Assembly (NCBI GenBank): GCA_037043455.1
Contig: JAWPHD010000298.1
Span: 336,001 to 400,000 of the forward strand
Reading direction: 5' to 3'
Source: Cyrtodaria siliqua
Lineage: Eukaryota; Mollusca; Bivalvia; Adapedonta; Hiatellidae
DNA length: 64,000 bases
The translations under genes and the position numbers were made by a program. The notes beneath the pieces were generated by a model. That model saw only the letters and a program-made list of their open reading frames with translations. It made no database searches and was not told the DNA's origin. The stretch's first letter is position 1. Each line of letters opens with the position of its first letter. Below are positions 58,222-64,000 of the stretch, in pieces.

Positions 58222-58572
58222 ATGGAACATTCCGGAGTGTTTGTCAACTTGAATTATTTGGCGTCCCTACGGAATGCCAGAGGACGACGTCAACTGTGGC
58301 TGAACATGACTTCGGCACAAACCAAAGCCGTGTCCAAAGTGGCAAAACGTACAGTGGATGGCACGATCAATCCTCTAAGGCGAGACGTTCGAACATTCGA
58401 CAGAAAACGTTTGATTATAAGAACATTAACTTCGGACCGCGTCAGTGCTACTAGAAAAAAGGAAGTAATACGAAGGCATCATACGCTGTTACCGACATTA
58501 CTACGGGAATTGTACGTCGTACAGACCATCGTAGTAGAAATAAGACGATTTCGGTTAAACCAGGAGCAATAA
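58222..58572 (+). CDS. small basic Polinton protein, copy A
   Basis: 116 residues, rich in Arg/Lys, without membrane segments. The C-terminal half (DRKRLIIRTLTSDRVSATRK, then HHTLLPTLLRELYVVQ) has the same layout as the C-terminal half of the protein at 59738-60064: a basic stretch, an xRKKxxxRR core and a leucine-rich helix. Small basic proteins of this kind are common in Polinton and adintovirus late regions and are suspected virion components; function is unknown. A polyadenylation signal AATAAA (58568-58573) overlaps its stop codon. Confidence 0.7.
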   Translation: MEHSGVFVNLNYLASLRNARGRRQLWLNMTSAQTKAVSKVAKRTVDGTINPLRRDVRTFDRKRLIIRTLTSDRVSATRKKEVIRRHHTLLPTLLRELYVVQTIVVEIRRFRLNQEQ

Positions 58573-58573
58573 A
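58568..58573 (+). terminator. polyadenylation signal AATAAA
   Basis: Overlaps the stop codon of the preceding ORF and precedes the next promoter-like box, so it probably ends the polB/basic-protein transcripts. Confidence 0.5.
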
Positions 58574-58585
58574 CATAAAAATATT

Positions 58586-58593
58586 TATAAGAG
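58586..58593 (+). promoter_or_regulatory. TATA-like box (TATAAGAG)
   Basis: 41 bp before the ATG of the zinc-finger/ATPase ORF at 58627, in the context ATATTTATAAGAGAAAAG. Confidence 0.5.
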
Positions 58594-58626
58594 AAAAGTG
58601 TCATTTATTTTTCACACGTAGCCAAG

Positions 58627-58906
58627 ATGAACGCGTGCCCCAAATGTCACCGTCCATTTTCGAGAAAGGACGCCATGCTCAGACATAGAAGAAATATACA
58701 CGGCGAACCACAAAAGTAAAAGACTCCTGATGAGAACTTACACTACCCTCCGCCGACGCCGCCTCAGGAGACCGTACACTATTTTCCGCCGCCGCCGCAG
58801 CCGCCGCAGGAGACCGTACACTACTTTCCGCCACCGCCGCCGCCGCCGCTGGAGACCTTACACTACCAGCCGCCGCCGCCCGCCTCAGGAGACCTTACAC
58901 TAATCT

Positions 58907-58946
<40 letters not shown>

Positions 58947-59705
58947 TGGACACCTTACACTCCCATCCGCCTCCGCCTCAGGATATACCTTACACTACCA
59001 GCCGCCGCCGTCACCGCCGCTGCCTCAGGAGACCTTATACTACCCGTCGCTCTCAGACCAGTCGAGTCTTCTACCGCTCGAACCTTGTTCAAGTATTTTG
59101 ATCGCGAGTCCGACGGGTTCCGGTAAAACTCGACGGACGTTTACTTTCCTCGAGCAATTGAATTACCTGTATCAGACCCCACCGAGAAAAAACATGTACT
59201 GTTACGGTATATACCAGGAACTGTTCGAAGACATGGAAAGACAAATTCCTAGATTCACGTTGCATCAAGGTTTACCTTCCATGACGAAAATAGAAGACTT
59301 TGCGGACGGTGAGCACGATCTCATTGTATTGGATGACCTCACGCACGAGGTTCTAGAAAGTAAAAACATGGAGTTGCTATTCACTCAGGGTTGTCATCAT
59401 AGAAAACTGAGCGTGGTGTTTATTACTCAAAATATTTACGGAAGGGCAAATCGGCCAGGACAATCGCGCTGAACTGTTGGTACATGGTGCTCTTCAAGAA
59501 CATTCGAGGAACCTCACAGATTCAAACCTTAAGACGTCAGCTGTTTCCGGGAAAATCTTGTGTATTGACGGAATCGTTAAAAGATGACACTAAAAAGCCT
59601 TTCGGTTATTTGGTGCTTGATTTGACACCCAGAGGAATAGAAGATTATCGCTTAAGAACGAATGTATTTCAAAATGAAGATATTGTAGTGTATAAAAACT
59701 TATAA
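58627..59705 (+). CDS. zinc finger / proline-rich / packaging ATPase, broken
   Basis: Residues 1-30 form a C2H2 finger (CPKCHRPFSRKDAML, then RHRRNIH) ending at TAA 58717-58719. The same frame stays open from 58720 to 59472 across a proline-rich repeat region (58738-59060) into the ATPase. Walker A is ASPTGSGKTR at 59101 and Walker B is HDLIVLDD at 59320. The frame changes at a G-run near 59446, and the end (59484-59705, MVLFKNIRGTSQIQTLRRQL) is read in another frame. A C2H2 finger before the HerA/FtsK-like ATPase is a known layout in aquatic-animal Polintons. The TAA could be a true stop or part of a GTAAAAG splice donor. The ATPase would power genome packaging. Confidence 0.8.
58738..59060 (+). 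repeat. proline-codon minisatellite in the ATPase gene
   Basis: Units of about 40-50 bp contain CCGCCGCCG runs and CAGGAGACCNTACACTAC (QETxHYxPPP). Between about 58880 and 58985 the same units are read one frame over (SGDLTLISATAAA), and the original frame returns at 58987 without a stop. Confidence 0.8.
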
Positions 59706-59708
59706 GAG
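59701..59708 (+). promoter_or_regulatory. TATA-like box (TATAAGAG)
   Basis: 37 bp before the ATG at 59738. It overlaps the stop codon of the ATPase ORF. Confidence 0.5.
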
Positions 59709-59737
59709 ACTGATATGATTTTACAGTTTTTGAAACA

Positions 59738-60064
59738 ATGAGTCGACTCGTGAAAAGTCATTGGGCATATTTTCAGTTGTTAATGACAAAGACGTCCGAC
59801 TTTCAGAGACAACGCTTACTGGAAACCATTACGAACGACCAATTGAGGGCTTTGGTTCAAATCGTTGTCAATTTTCTACAACGTGTGCTGACAGTGACAC
59901 CCTCCGTACTGACGACATTGGAGAAACACAAACACCTGTTGAGAAACATAGCCGACACGTCGATCACTCTCGGTAGAAAAAAGAAACTGTTACGTAGACG
60001 AGGAAAAAACATAGTCGAGTTTATAAAAGCGGTGGAACCGTCTCTGAGAAATTACATAAAATGA
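59738..60064 (+). CDS. small basic Polinton protein, copy B
   Basis: 108 residues. FQRQRLLETITNDQLRALVQ, then a helix-rich centre, then HKHLLRNIADTSITLGRKKK and LLRRRGKNIVEFIKAVEP. The arrangement matches a small protein frequently found between ATPase and integrase in Polintons and looks paralogous to 58222-58572. No known enzymatic motif. Its stop overlaps the next start (ATGA), suggesting coupled expression from one transcript. Confidence 0.7.
   Translation: MSRLVKSHWAYFQLLMTKTSDFQRQRLLETITNDQLRALVQIVVNFLQRVLTVTPSVLTTLEKHKHLLRNIADTSITLGRKKKLLRRRGKNIVEFIKAVEPSLRNYIK
60022..60029 (+). promoter_or_regulatory. TATA-like box (TATAAAAG)
   Basis: 39 bp before the ATG at 60061, inside the preceding ORF. 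One base different from TATAAGAG; could be coincidental because it is coding sequence. Confidence 0.3.
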
Positions 60065-60369
60065 GTGGTATACAGAAATCGGTTTTGCAACCTTTTGATA
60101 AATACCAAAGATTAATCGGTGTAGTGAACCCCACAATTCAAGACAACCGCCAGTCGAGCCCGCGTTTACCGGCCACGAATGATCTGGAAGAAAAGCTTAA
60201 ATCTGAAATAATAGACAGGAGCAATAAAAACGATTTGCAGACTGAAGCAAAGAGGAGGAAAATAACGAGATCAGACGCAAAGTACACAGGGCCACCGGGG
60301 ATTCCAGCGAAGGTAGAGAAAAAGATAAGACAAAAGAAAGCCGAACTGAAACGGTGGATTGTCGTGTAA
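60061..60369 (+). CDS. small coiled basic Polinton protein
   Basis: 102 residues: a short N-terminal VLQPFDKYQRLIGV motif, an acidic/basic middle predicted helical (DLEEKLKSEIIDRSNKND), and a C-terminal GPPGIPAKVEKKIRQKK. Proteins with a [L/V]VPxxKYxxL start and a PPGxPAK end recur in Polintons between capsid or ATPase genes and the integrase; the role is unknown. The last codons overlap the possible integrase start at 60354. Confidence 0.6.
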   Translation: MSGIQKSVLQPFDKYQRLIGVVNPTIQDNRQSSPRLPATNDLEEKLKSEIIDRSNKNDLQTEAKRRKITRSDAKYTGPPGIPAKVEKKIRQKKAELKRWIVV

Positions 60370-60371
60370 TC

Positions 60372-61100
60372 ATGACCAACTGGAAAGAATATTTGGCGTC
60401 CATCTATTTTGACGCTAGCCATGCCGGAAGTTACTGGGGACCTGAAAAAGTATACAAAGTCGTAAAATCGGAAGGGAAATTTAAAATAGGACGATACAGA
60501 ATAAAGAAATGGTTACAAGACCAGGAATCTTATTCTCTTACCAAAGGAGCCCGGCGACGATTTCAGAGGTCAAGAGTGATTGTAGAAGGAGTGGACAGTA
60601 TGTGGGATATGGATTTGATGGATATGAATGATTTGTCTGATCAAAATGACGGTTACAAATACGTTATCCTGTGTATCGATGTCTTTTCGAGATACCTCTG
60701 GTGCGAGCCTTTAAAAACGAAAACGGGCGCAGATGTTGTTACGGGATTAAGAAGCATATTGGCAGGAAATAGACGACCTGGGGTCATCAGGATGGACAAA
60801 GGGAGAGCATTCAAAAACGAGAAAGTGTCTAAATATCTCAACAGTCTCGGCATTCACCGTTTCGTCACGGAAAATGAAACAAAGGCAAACTACGCAGAAA
60901 GAGTGATCAAAACAATAAAACATAAACTATTTCGCTATATGCTGAAGAAGAGATCCCACAGTTACGTCAATTCCTTAGCCAATATTGTTCGCAGCTACAA
61001 TCGTACCGCCCATCAAAGTTTAGGACAAACGCCTGCATCCATCACAAAAGACAATGAAGCGGAAAGTCGATACGAGCAGTATCAAAGAAGACAGAAATAA
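60372..61100 (+). CDS. retroviral-type (rve) integrase, catalytic part
   Basis: Inserts the element into host DNA. The ATG at 60372 avoids overlap with the upstream gene; an in-frame ATG at 60354 is the alternative. N-terminal helical part (FDASHAGSYWGPEKVYKVVK), then the RNase H-fold core. Catalytic residues, numbered from 60354: D87 in WDMDLMDMN, D148 in IRMDKGRAFKN and E182 in NYAERVIKTIK, with the usual 33-residue gap between the last two. The frame ends at 61100. The expected SH3-like and chromodomain continuation is read one frame over from 61054. Confidence 0.88.
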   Translation: MTNWKEYLASIYFDASHAGSYWGPEKVYKVVKSEGKFKIGRYRIKKWLQDQESYSLTKGARRRFQRSRVIVEGVDSMWDMDLMDMNDLSDQNDGYKYVILCIDVFSRYLWCEPLKTKTGADVVTGLRSILAGNRRPGVIRMDKGRAFKNEKVSKYLNSLGIHRFVTENETKANYAERVIKTIKHKLFRYMLKKRSHSYVNSLANIVRSYNRTAHQSLGQTPASITKDNEAESRYEQYQRRQK

Positions 61101-61458
61101 AACCTACAGATTTAAAATAGGTCAAATGGTACGTGTGTCCCACGTGAAGCACGTGTTTGATAGAGAATATTCTCAGAAATGGACGGGCGAATTGTTTAAA
61201 ATTAAACGAAGATTAAAAAGGGAACAACTTCCGGTCTGCATTCTCCAAGACTGGTCAGGGGACGATATTGAGGGAACGTTCTACGAACCGGAACTGCAGG
61301 CCGTGAATGTGGACGACAACACGGAATATAGTATAGAAAAAATAATCAAGAAACGTACTAAACATAAACAACGGGAAGTTCTAGTCCGATGGTTACATTG
61401 GCCAAAACGTTATGACTCATGGATCTCGGAACAAGATATCCAGCGCTATAGTTTATAA
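61054..61458 (+). CDS. integrase C-terminal SH3-like and chromodomain part
   Basis: Sequence FKIGQMVRVSHVKHVFDREY, then KWTGELFKIKRR, FYEPELQAVNVDDNTEYSIE and a chromodomain KKRTKHKQREVLVRWLHWPK followed by DSWISEQDI. This is the C-terminal half of Polinton integrases, normally fused to the catalytic part. Here it overlaps the catalytic ORF by 47 bases in a different frame, so either a frame change near 61085-61095 or a frameshift mechanism separates them. The chromodomain probably targets chromatin during integration. Confidence 0.85.
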   Translation: MKRKVDTSSIKEDRNKTYRFKIGQMVRVSHVKHVFDREYSQKWTGELFKIKRRLKREQLPVCILQDWSGDDIEGTFYEPELQAVNVDDNTEYSIEKIIKKRTKHKQREVLVRWLHWPKRYDSWISEQDIQRYSL

Positions 61459-61461
61459 GAG
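61454..61461 (+). promoter_or_regulatory. TATA-like box (TATAAGAG)
   Basis: 46 bp before the ATG at 61500, overlapping the stop of the chromodomain ORF (TTTATAAGAGGG). Confidence 0.5.
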
Positions 61462-61499
61462 GGAGGATCGACAATAATCGAATCGTATGAACAAATCAA

Positions 61500-61751
61500 A
61501 TGGATAGACAAGATAGTCAGGTGTGGCGAATGCTCGGTAGTAAAATACCGAAAGAAGAAATCGTGTACTTTTGTCAAATTGGCATCGTGTACATCATCAT
61601 TATTACATCGATCGTGAACTTGTCTTTGCAAAACGGAAATCCTGAGCTGTGGATTAGCCTATTGTGTAGTGCCATCGGATACGCCCTACCATCACCTTCA
61701 CTCAACAATGGAAAACGAACATTACCTATTTCTGAACAGCCAAAACTCTAA
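61500..61751 (+). CDS. small membrane protein of Polinton late region
   Basis: 83 residues: VPKEE-like start (SKIPKEEIVYFCQIG), a hydrophobic helix VYIIIITSIVNLSL, and a second apolar segment ELWISLLCSAIGYALPSPS. Short proteins with this exact pattern (two apolar segments ending in GYxLPSPx) are common in Polintons and adintoviruses; they may be virion membrane proteins, but the function is unproven. The 3' end overlaps the next ORF by 44 bases. Confidence 0.7.
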   Translation: MDRQDSQVWRMLGSKIPKEEIVYFCQIGIVYIIIITSIVNLSLQNGNPELWISLLCSAIGYALPSPSLNNGKRTLPISEQPKL

Positions 61752-62127
61752 GAATCAGTACTCGGACAACTCAGCGGGAGATTTCACGGTCGAACTACCA
61801 CACACCTATTCGCTGGATGGCCATTGGGAATGGGGTCTCAAAGAAATCGAAATATCCCTAACGGAGGATACAATGTTTTTGTGCTCAAATATTTGCCAAG
61901 AGTCCTACGCTGAAAACACCATGTTACCCGTGCTACGATTGTTGAGCAATGCCTCCAAGGTCAAGAAGAGGGAAACGTATTATCTTTTTAACGACCCGTT
62001 CTACGTAAAAGTAAAAACTAATACTCTGAACAGAGTGAGAATGTTTATAAGAAGAAGTAAGTTACAAGACATTGATAAGAACAATTCAACAGTACGTTGT
62101 ACGCTTCATCTTAGAAAACGGAAATAG
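61708..62127 (+). CDS. putative minor capsid (penton-like) protein
   Basis: The start chosen is ATG 61708 (an in-frame ATG at 61669 would add 13 residues). About 139 residues: YLFLNSQNSKNQYSDNSAG, DFTVELPHTYSLDGHWEWGL, KEIEIS. This is the N-terminal signature seen in Polinton late proteins (short LxSxxSxxxYxxNxxxxFTxxLPxxxxLxGxWEVGLxEI). Then LFNDPFYVKVKTNTLNRVRM and a C-terminal TVRCTLHLRKRK that reads like a beta-strand end. Assignment as single-jelly-roll minor capsid is inference; length is shorter than many homologues. Confidence 0.55.
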   Translation: MENEHYLFLNSQNSKNQYSDNSAGDFTVELPHTYSLDGHWEWGLKEIEISLTEDTMFLCSNICQESYAENTMLPVLRLLSNASKVKKRETYYLFNDPFYVKVKTNTLNRVRMFIRRSKLQDIDKNNSTVRCTLHLRKRK

Positions 62128-62153
62128 AACAGTGGGAGAGACATTTTAGACAA

Positions 62154-62453
62154 ATGGCCAATGGACAATTACGACTAGATCAACGCGGTGTATACGTTGT
62201 CAATGGAAACCAATCGGGTGGCGCAGCCCGGGAAACGGCGATAAAATTTGTAACGCCATTAGCCCAAGCGGTGGAATTGGCGAAATCTGAACTGAAAGAA
62301 AATGAAAAAGAGTATAAGGGGACACCTGTAAGACAGGAAAGGAGAGTTTATAAGAAACGGTCCAAACCGCAAAAGCGAAAAACCGATTTAATACCTAAGT
62401 CAAACAAAAAACTCCGTGTTCAAGATCTAGTGTGGACAGATAGAAAACGATGA
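62154..62453 (+). CDS. basic Polinton late protein
   Basis: 99 residues. An N-terminal GNQSGGAARETAIKFVTPLA-type segment is followed by a QAVELAKSELKENEKEYK helix and a Lys/Arg-rich tail (RRVYKKRSKPQKRKTD). Could be a DNA-condensing core or internal scaffold protein; no decisive motif. Its stop overlaps the next ATG (ATGA at 62450). Confidence 0.55.
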   Translation: MANGQLRLDQRGVYVVNGNQSGGAARETAIKFVTPLAQAVELAKSELKENEKEYKGTPVRQERRVYKKRSKPQKRKTDLIPKSNKKLRVQDLVWTDRKR

Positions 62454-62915
62454 ATACACACGGCAACGAATTGGCTTTATTTCAGCAACCGGAGGTAGAA
62501 TCGGGCACTCAGAAAAAAAGAATGGCTAACTTTACGACCTGTCAATTAACTCACCGAAGGTTCCTCCATCAAATTCAACGTGCCGGGAATCTCAATAACT
62601 TACATCGATTTGAAAAACACTTTACTGCACCTCAAACTGAAAATTGTCAAAGCTAATGGCGAAAACATTGCTACGGATGAACACGTAGGACTTATCAATA
62701 ATGTTTTACACAGTATTTTCTCGCAAGTGGACGTCAACGTGCAACATCATCCTACCAGCGATGTAGCGACTAAGGTTCGATCTCAACAAAGGGCACACAC
62801 CCGAATAGAACTAAAGTTTTTGGAAGCACTACCCAACACCTGTACGGTGATCGTGTACGCTAAATTTCCCGCTCTGATGAAAATTGACGCCCGTAGGAAC
62901 GTCATTTTGGAATAA
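62450..62915 (+). pseudogene. major capsid protein remnant, internally deleted
   Basis: The start (NELALFQQPEVESGTQKK) and the following YIDLKNTLLHLKLKIVK and LHSIFSQVDVNVQ segments correspond to the N-terminal strands of the Polinton double-jelly-roll capsid protein. The end (HTRIELKFLEALPNTCTVIV, YAKFPALMKIDARRNVI) corresponds to its last strands. Together they span about 155 codons where homologues have roughly 450-650, so the central bulk is missing between about 62765 and 62800. The N-terminal part also changes frame at an A-run near 62513 and has a TAA at 62547-62549 in the second frame. It cannot make a capsid. Confidence 0.75.
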
Positions 62916-63373
62916 TGTATACTACGCTGAAGATAAAACATTTACTCAACAAGGATGCCGTTGTCAAACGACAATATGGAAGCGGGTGCGCCTCAGACAA
63001 GATACCTAGGCTGATTAGATTCCGTCCTAGAGTGTACATTGTCAATACGGACAAGAGTGGACAACCGGGGGTACATTGGGTGGCGTTTTACTTTCCGAGA
63101 CGAGGATCCGCCGAGTTTTTCGATTCTCTCGGACGTACCCCTGAATACTATCACGAACAATTTAAGACAGTGTTACTTAAAAATGGAAACAGATACGTTT
63201 ACAATAAATCTAAAATTCAACAATCGGGAACTGTGACCTGTGGACTTTATTGCTTATTTTACGCTATTCTTCGTTGTCACGGATGGACAATGAATAGGAT
63301 TCTGGATACTTTTGACACGATCAATTTAAAATTCAATGAACTATTTGTCAAACGATTTGTACGTCATTTGTAA
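62915..63373 (+). CDS. adenain-type cysteine protease
   Basis: 152 residues, intact. Processes capsid precursors in Polintons and adenovirus relatives. Catalytic residues visible: H54 in GVHWVAFYF, D70 in EFFDSLG, Q103 in IQQSGTVTC and C109 in TVTCGLYC, the C5 peptidase order His-Asp/Glu-Gln-Cys. Its ATG overlaps the stop of the capsid remnant (TAATG). Length is slightly below adenovirus protease (about 200). Its preservation next to a gutted capsid gene is notable. Confidence 0.88.
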   Translation: MYTTLKIKHLLNKDAVVKRQYGSGCASDKIPRLIRFRPRVYIVNTDKSGQPGVHWVAFYFPRRGSAEFFDSLGRTPEYYHEQFKTVLLKNGNRYVYNKSKIQQSGTVTCGLYCLFYAILRCHGWTMNRILDTFDTINLKFNELFVKRFVRHL

Positions 63374-63500
63374 TATGTATATAATTCATTTGTTGCATGC
63401 CTGTTGATTTTGGAGTGAAACATTTGTCAAACAATTTTGTTTACTATTTTGTAATATGTATATAATTCATTTTTGTTGCATAAAAACATGTTGATTGGCC
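63346..63500 (+). repeat. ~78-bp direct duplication at the protease 3' end
   Basis: TTTGTCAAACGATTTGTACG...TGTAATATGTATATAATTCATTTGTTGCAT recurs from 63424 with small changes. The first copy includes the last protease codons. Confidence 0.8.
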
Positions 63501-63587
63501 TTAAGTAAATTATATATTCATTTCATATTAAATTGATTTACTGTATACTGTAATTATGATTGCAAATGTTGTTTTAATACATGTTTC

Positions 63588-63593
63588 AATAAA
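63588..63593 (+). terminator. polyadenylation signal AATAAA (plus)
   Basis: 215 bp after the protease stop; likely ends the plus-strand late transcripts. Confidence 0.55.
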
Positions 63594-63660
63594 AAAATAT
63601 AAACTATAGATTCTGCATTTTTTCGTTATTTATTACAACACGAATCGTGAATGTATACAT

Positions 63661-63666
63661 TTTATT
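63661..63666 (-). terminator. polyadenylation signal AATAAA (minus)
   Basis: 98 bp after the minus-strand TBP-like stop and 68 bp from the plus-strand signal, giving a convergent gene end. Confidence 0.5.
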
Positions 63667-63763
63667 TACCCCGCTCAATACAGTACGCGAGGGATTAGGG
63701 CGGACCCCTCGACGTACTTTACAATAGTTGCATTTCGATTAAGATTGGCATACAAGTATGGTA

Positions 63764-63976
63764 TTATTGTCTTTCGTGTTTCAAACCCGTCATGAGTACG
63801 GCCCCCGAAGTAAAGCACGTAAAATGAACACCTTCCCTCTTAAACATGGCTGCTGGAAACAGTTCGGGTTCGTGACCTCCAGAATAATGTCGCACCCCTC
63901 TAGTTAAGTTCAATGAACCATCTATTTTAAACGGGGCCGAAATGGTAGAAATGTCAATTTTCTTTAAACGTACTTG
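63764..63976 (-). CDS. TBP-like repeat, C-terminal exon or fragment
   Basis: A 70-codon minus-strand frame, closed upstream by TAA at 63977-63979, so the rest must be spliced or lie in another frame beyond the window. It reads LKKIDISTISAPFKIDGSLN, then HEPELFPAAMFKREG, then VHFTCFTSGAVLMTGLKHER and stop. This follows one repeat of TATA-binding protein: the strand opening ([I/V]xxISTxxxxxKID), the EPELFP motif (identical to host TBP), and the FxSGxVxxTGxK strand that contacts DNA. Divergence elsewhere and the early stop exclude the host TBP gene itself. After the stop, another frame stays open for 32 codons, so the C-terminus may be frame-broken. It may be an element-encoded transcription factor. 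Confidence 0.6.
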   Translation of the reverse strand, partial: QVRLKKIDISTISAPFKIDGSLNLTRGVRHYSGGHEPELFPAAMFKREGVHFTCFTSGAVLMTGLKHERQ

Positions 63977-64000
63977 TTATCCCATCCTTTGAATTTTTCG

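Larger units (their letters stand above)
52732..64000 (+). mobile_element. Polinton/Maverick (adintovirus-like) element, right end outside the window
   Basis: PolB, FtsK/HerA-type packaging ATPase, rve integrase with chromodomain, adenain-type protease and capsid proteins are all present, the defining Polinton set. The candidate left end is the switch from minisatellite to AGTCGGGCCG and a T-run at about 52732. No matching inverted terminus is seen by 64000, so the right end is not in the window. Most genes are on plus; the last visible ORF (TBP-like) is on minus. The major capsid gene is gutted and several frames are broken, so this copy cannot be autonomous as read. Confidence 0.9.

Noticed and set aside
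62045..62355. Additional TATAAGAA motifs at about 62045 and 62349 as promoters
   Set aside because: They lie within coding sequence about 100 bp before the next ATG, outside the 37-46 bp window of the other boxes.
63764..63976. Host TBP gene exon
   Set aside because: Too diverged from the strongly conserved animal TBP core, stops inside the repeat, and lies convergent to Polinton late genes with its own polyadenylation signal.

Overview
The window looks like AT-rich metazoan nuclear DNA, most likely from a mollusc (a bivalve would fit). The reasons are one recognisable spliced animal gene (brain protein I3-like), many non-LTR and unclassified reverse-transcriptase fragments, several MITE-like families, tRNA-derived short repeats, abundant minisatellites, and a Polinton/Maverick (adintovirus-like) element at the right end. 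The species cannot be fixed from sequence alone. Nearly everything outside two blocks is repeat or shows no recognisable feature.

Left part (1-37.8 kb). A minus-strand LINE with RT and RNase H occupies 1.9-5.2 kb, and a plus-strand CR1/L2-type LINE occupies 13.9-17.3 kb. At least six copies of one unclassified RT element, in both orientations, lie between here and 50.3 kb (7.4-8.8, 21.9-23.0, 24.9-26.0, 26.8-28.3, 29.6-31.0, 46.3-48.0 and 49.1-50.3 kb). Detached pieces of the same element's 3' tail are scattered widely. A roughly 270-bp repeat carrying a CAGACTC/GAGTCTG stem recurs next to these copies. MITE-like elements of apparent Harbinger, piggyBac and TA-target types are interspersed.

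BRI3-like gene (37.96-41.04 kb, plus). Three exons encode a small two-cysteine-cluster membrane protein. Its first intron holds a 654-bp fold-back element. The exon 2/intron 2 boundary, including the 5' splice site, has been amplified about 22 times into a ~49-bp minisatellite that fills the start of intron 2.

Middle (41-52.7 kb). This holds fold-back elements, minisatellites and a miniature LTR element (TRIM) at 43.16-43.55 kb with a primer-binding site, a polypurine tract and a tRNA-like sequence inside each LTR. Two RT copies, second copies of two MITE families, and a ~0.95 kb minisatellite follow.

Polinton-like element (about 52.73 kb to beyond the window end). In order on the plus strand: subterminal repeats, a TATA box and noncoding leader exon, a spliced protein-primed-type DNA polymerase B, a small basic protein, a zinc-finger/proline-rich/packaging ATPase, a second small basic protein, a coiled basic protein, an rve integrase with chromodomain, a small membrane protein, a putative minor capsid protein, a basic protein, a major capsid remnant with a large internal deletion, and an adenain-type protease. 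A convergent minus-strand reading frame at the extreme right resembles one repeat of TATA-binding protein. Five of the element's ORFs carry a TATAAGAG-like box 37-46 bp upstream of their start codons. A TBP-like protein together with repeated element-specific TATA boxes suggests a self-encoded transcription system, which is the most interesting lead here. Several element genes are broken by frame changes, many at homopolymer runs, so decay and assembly error both need to be considered.
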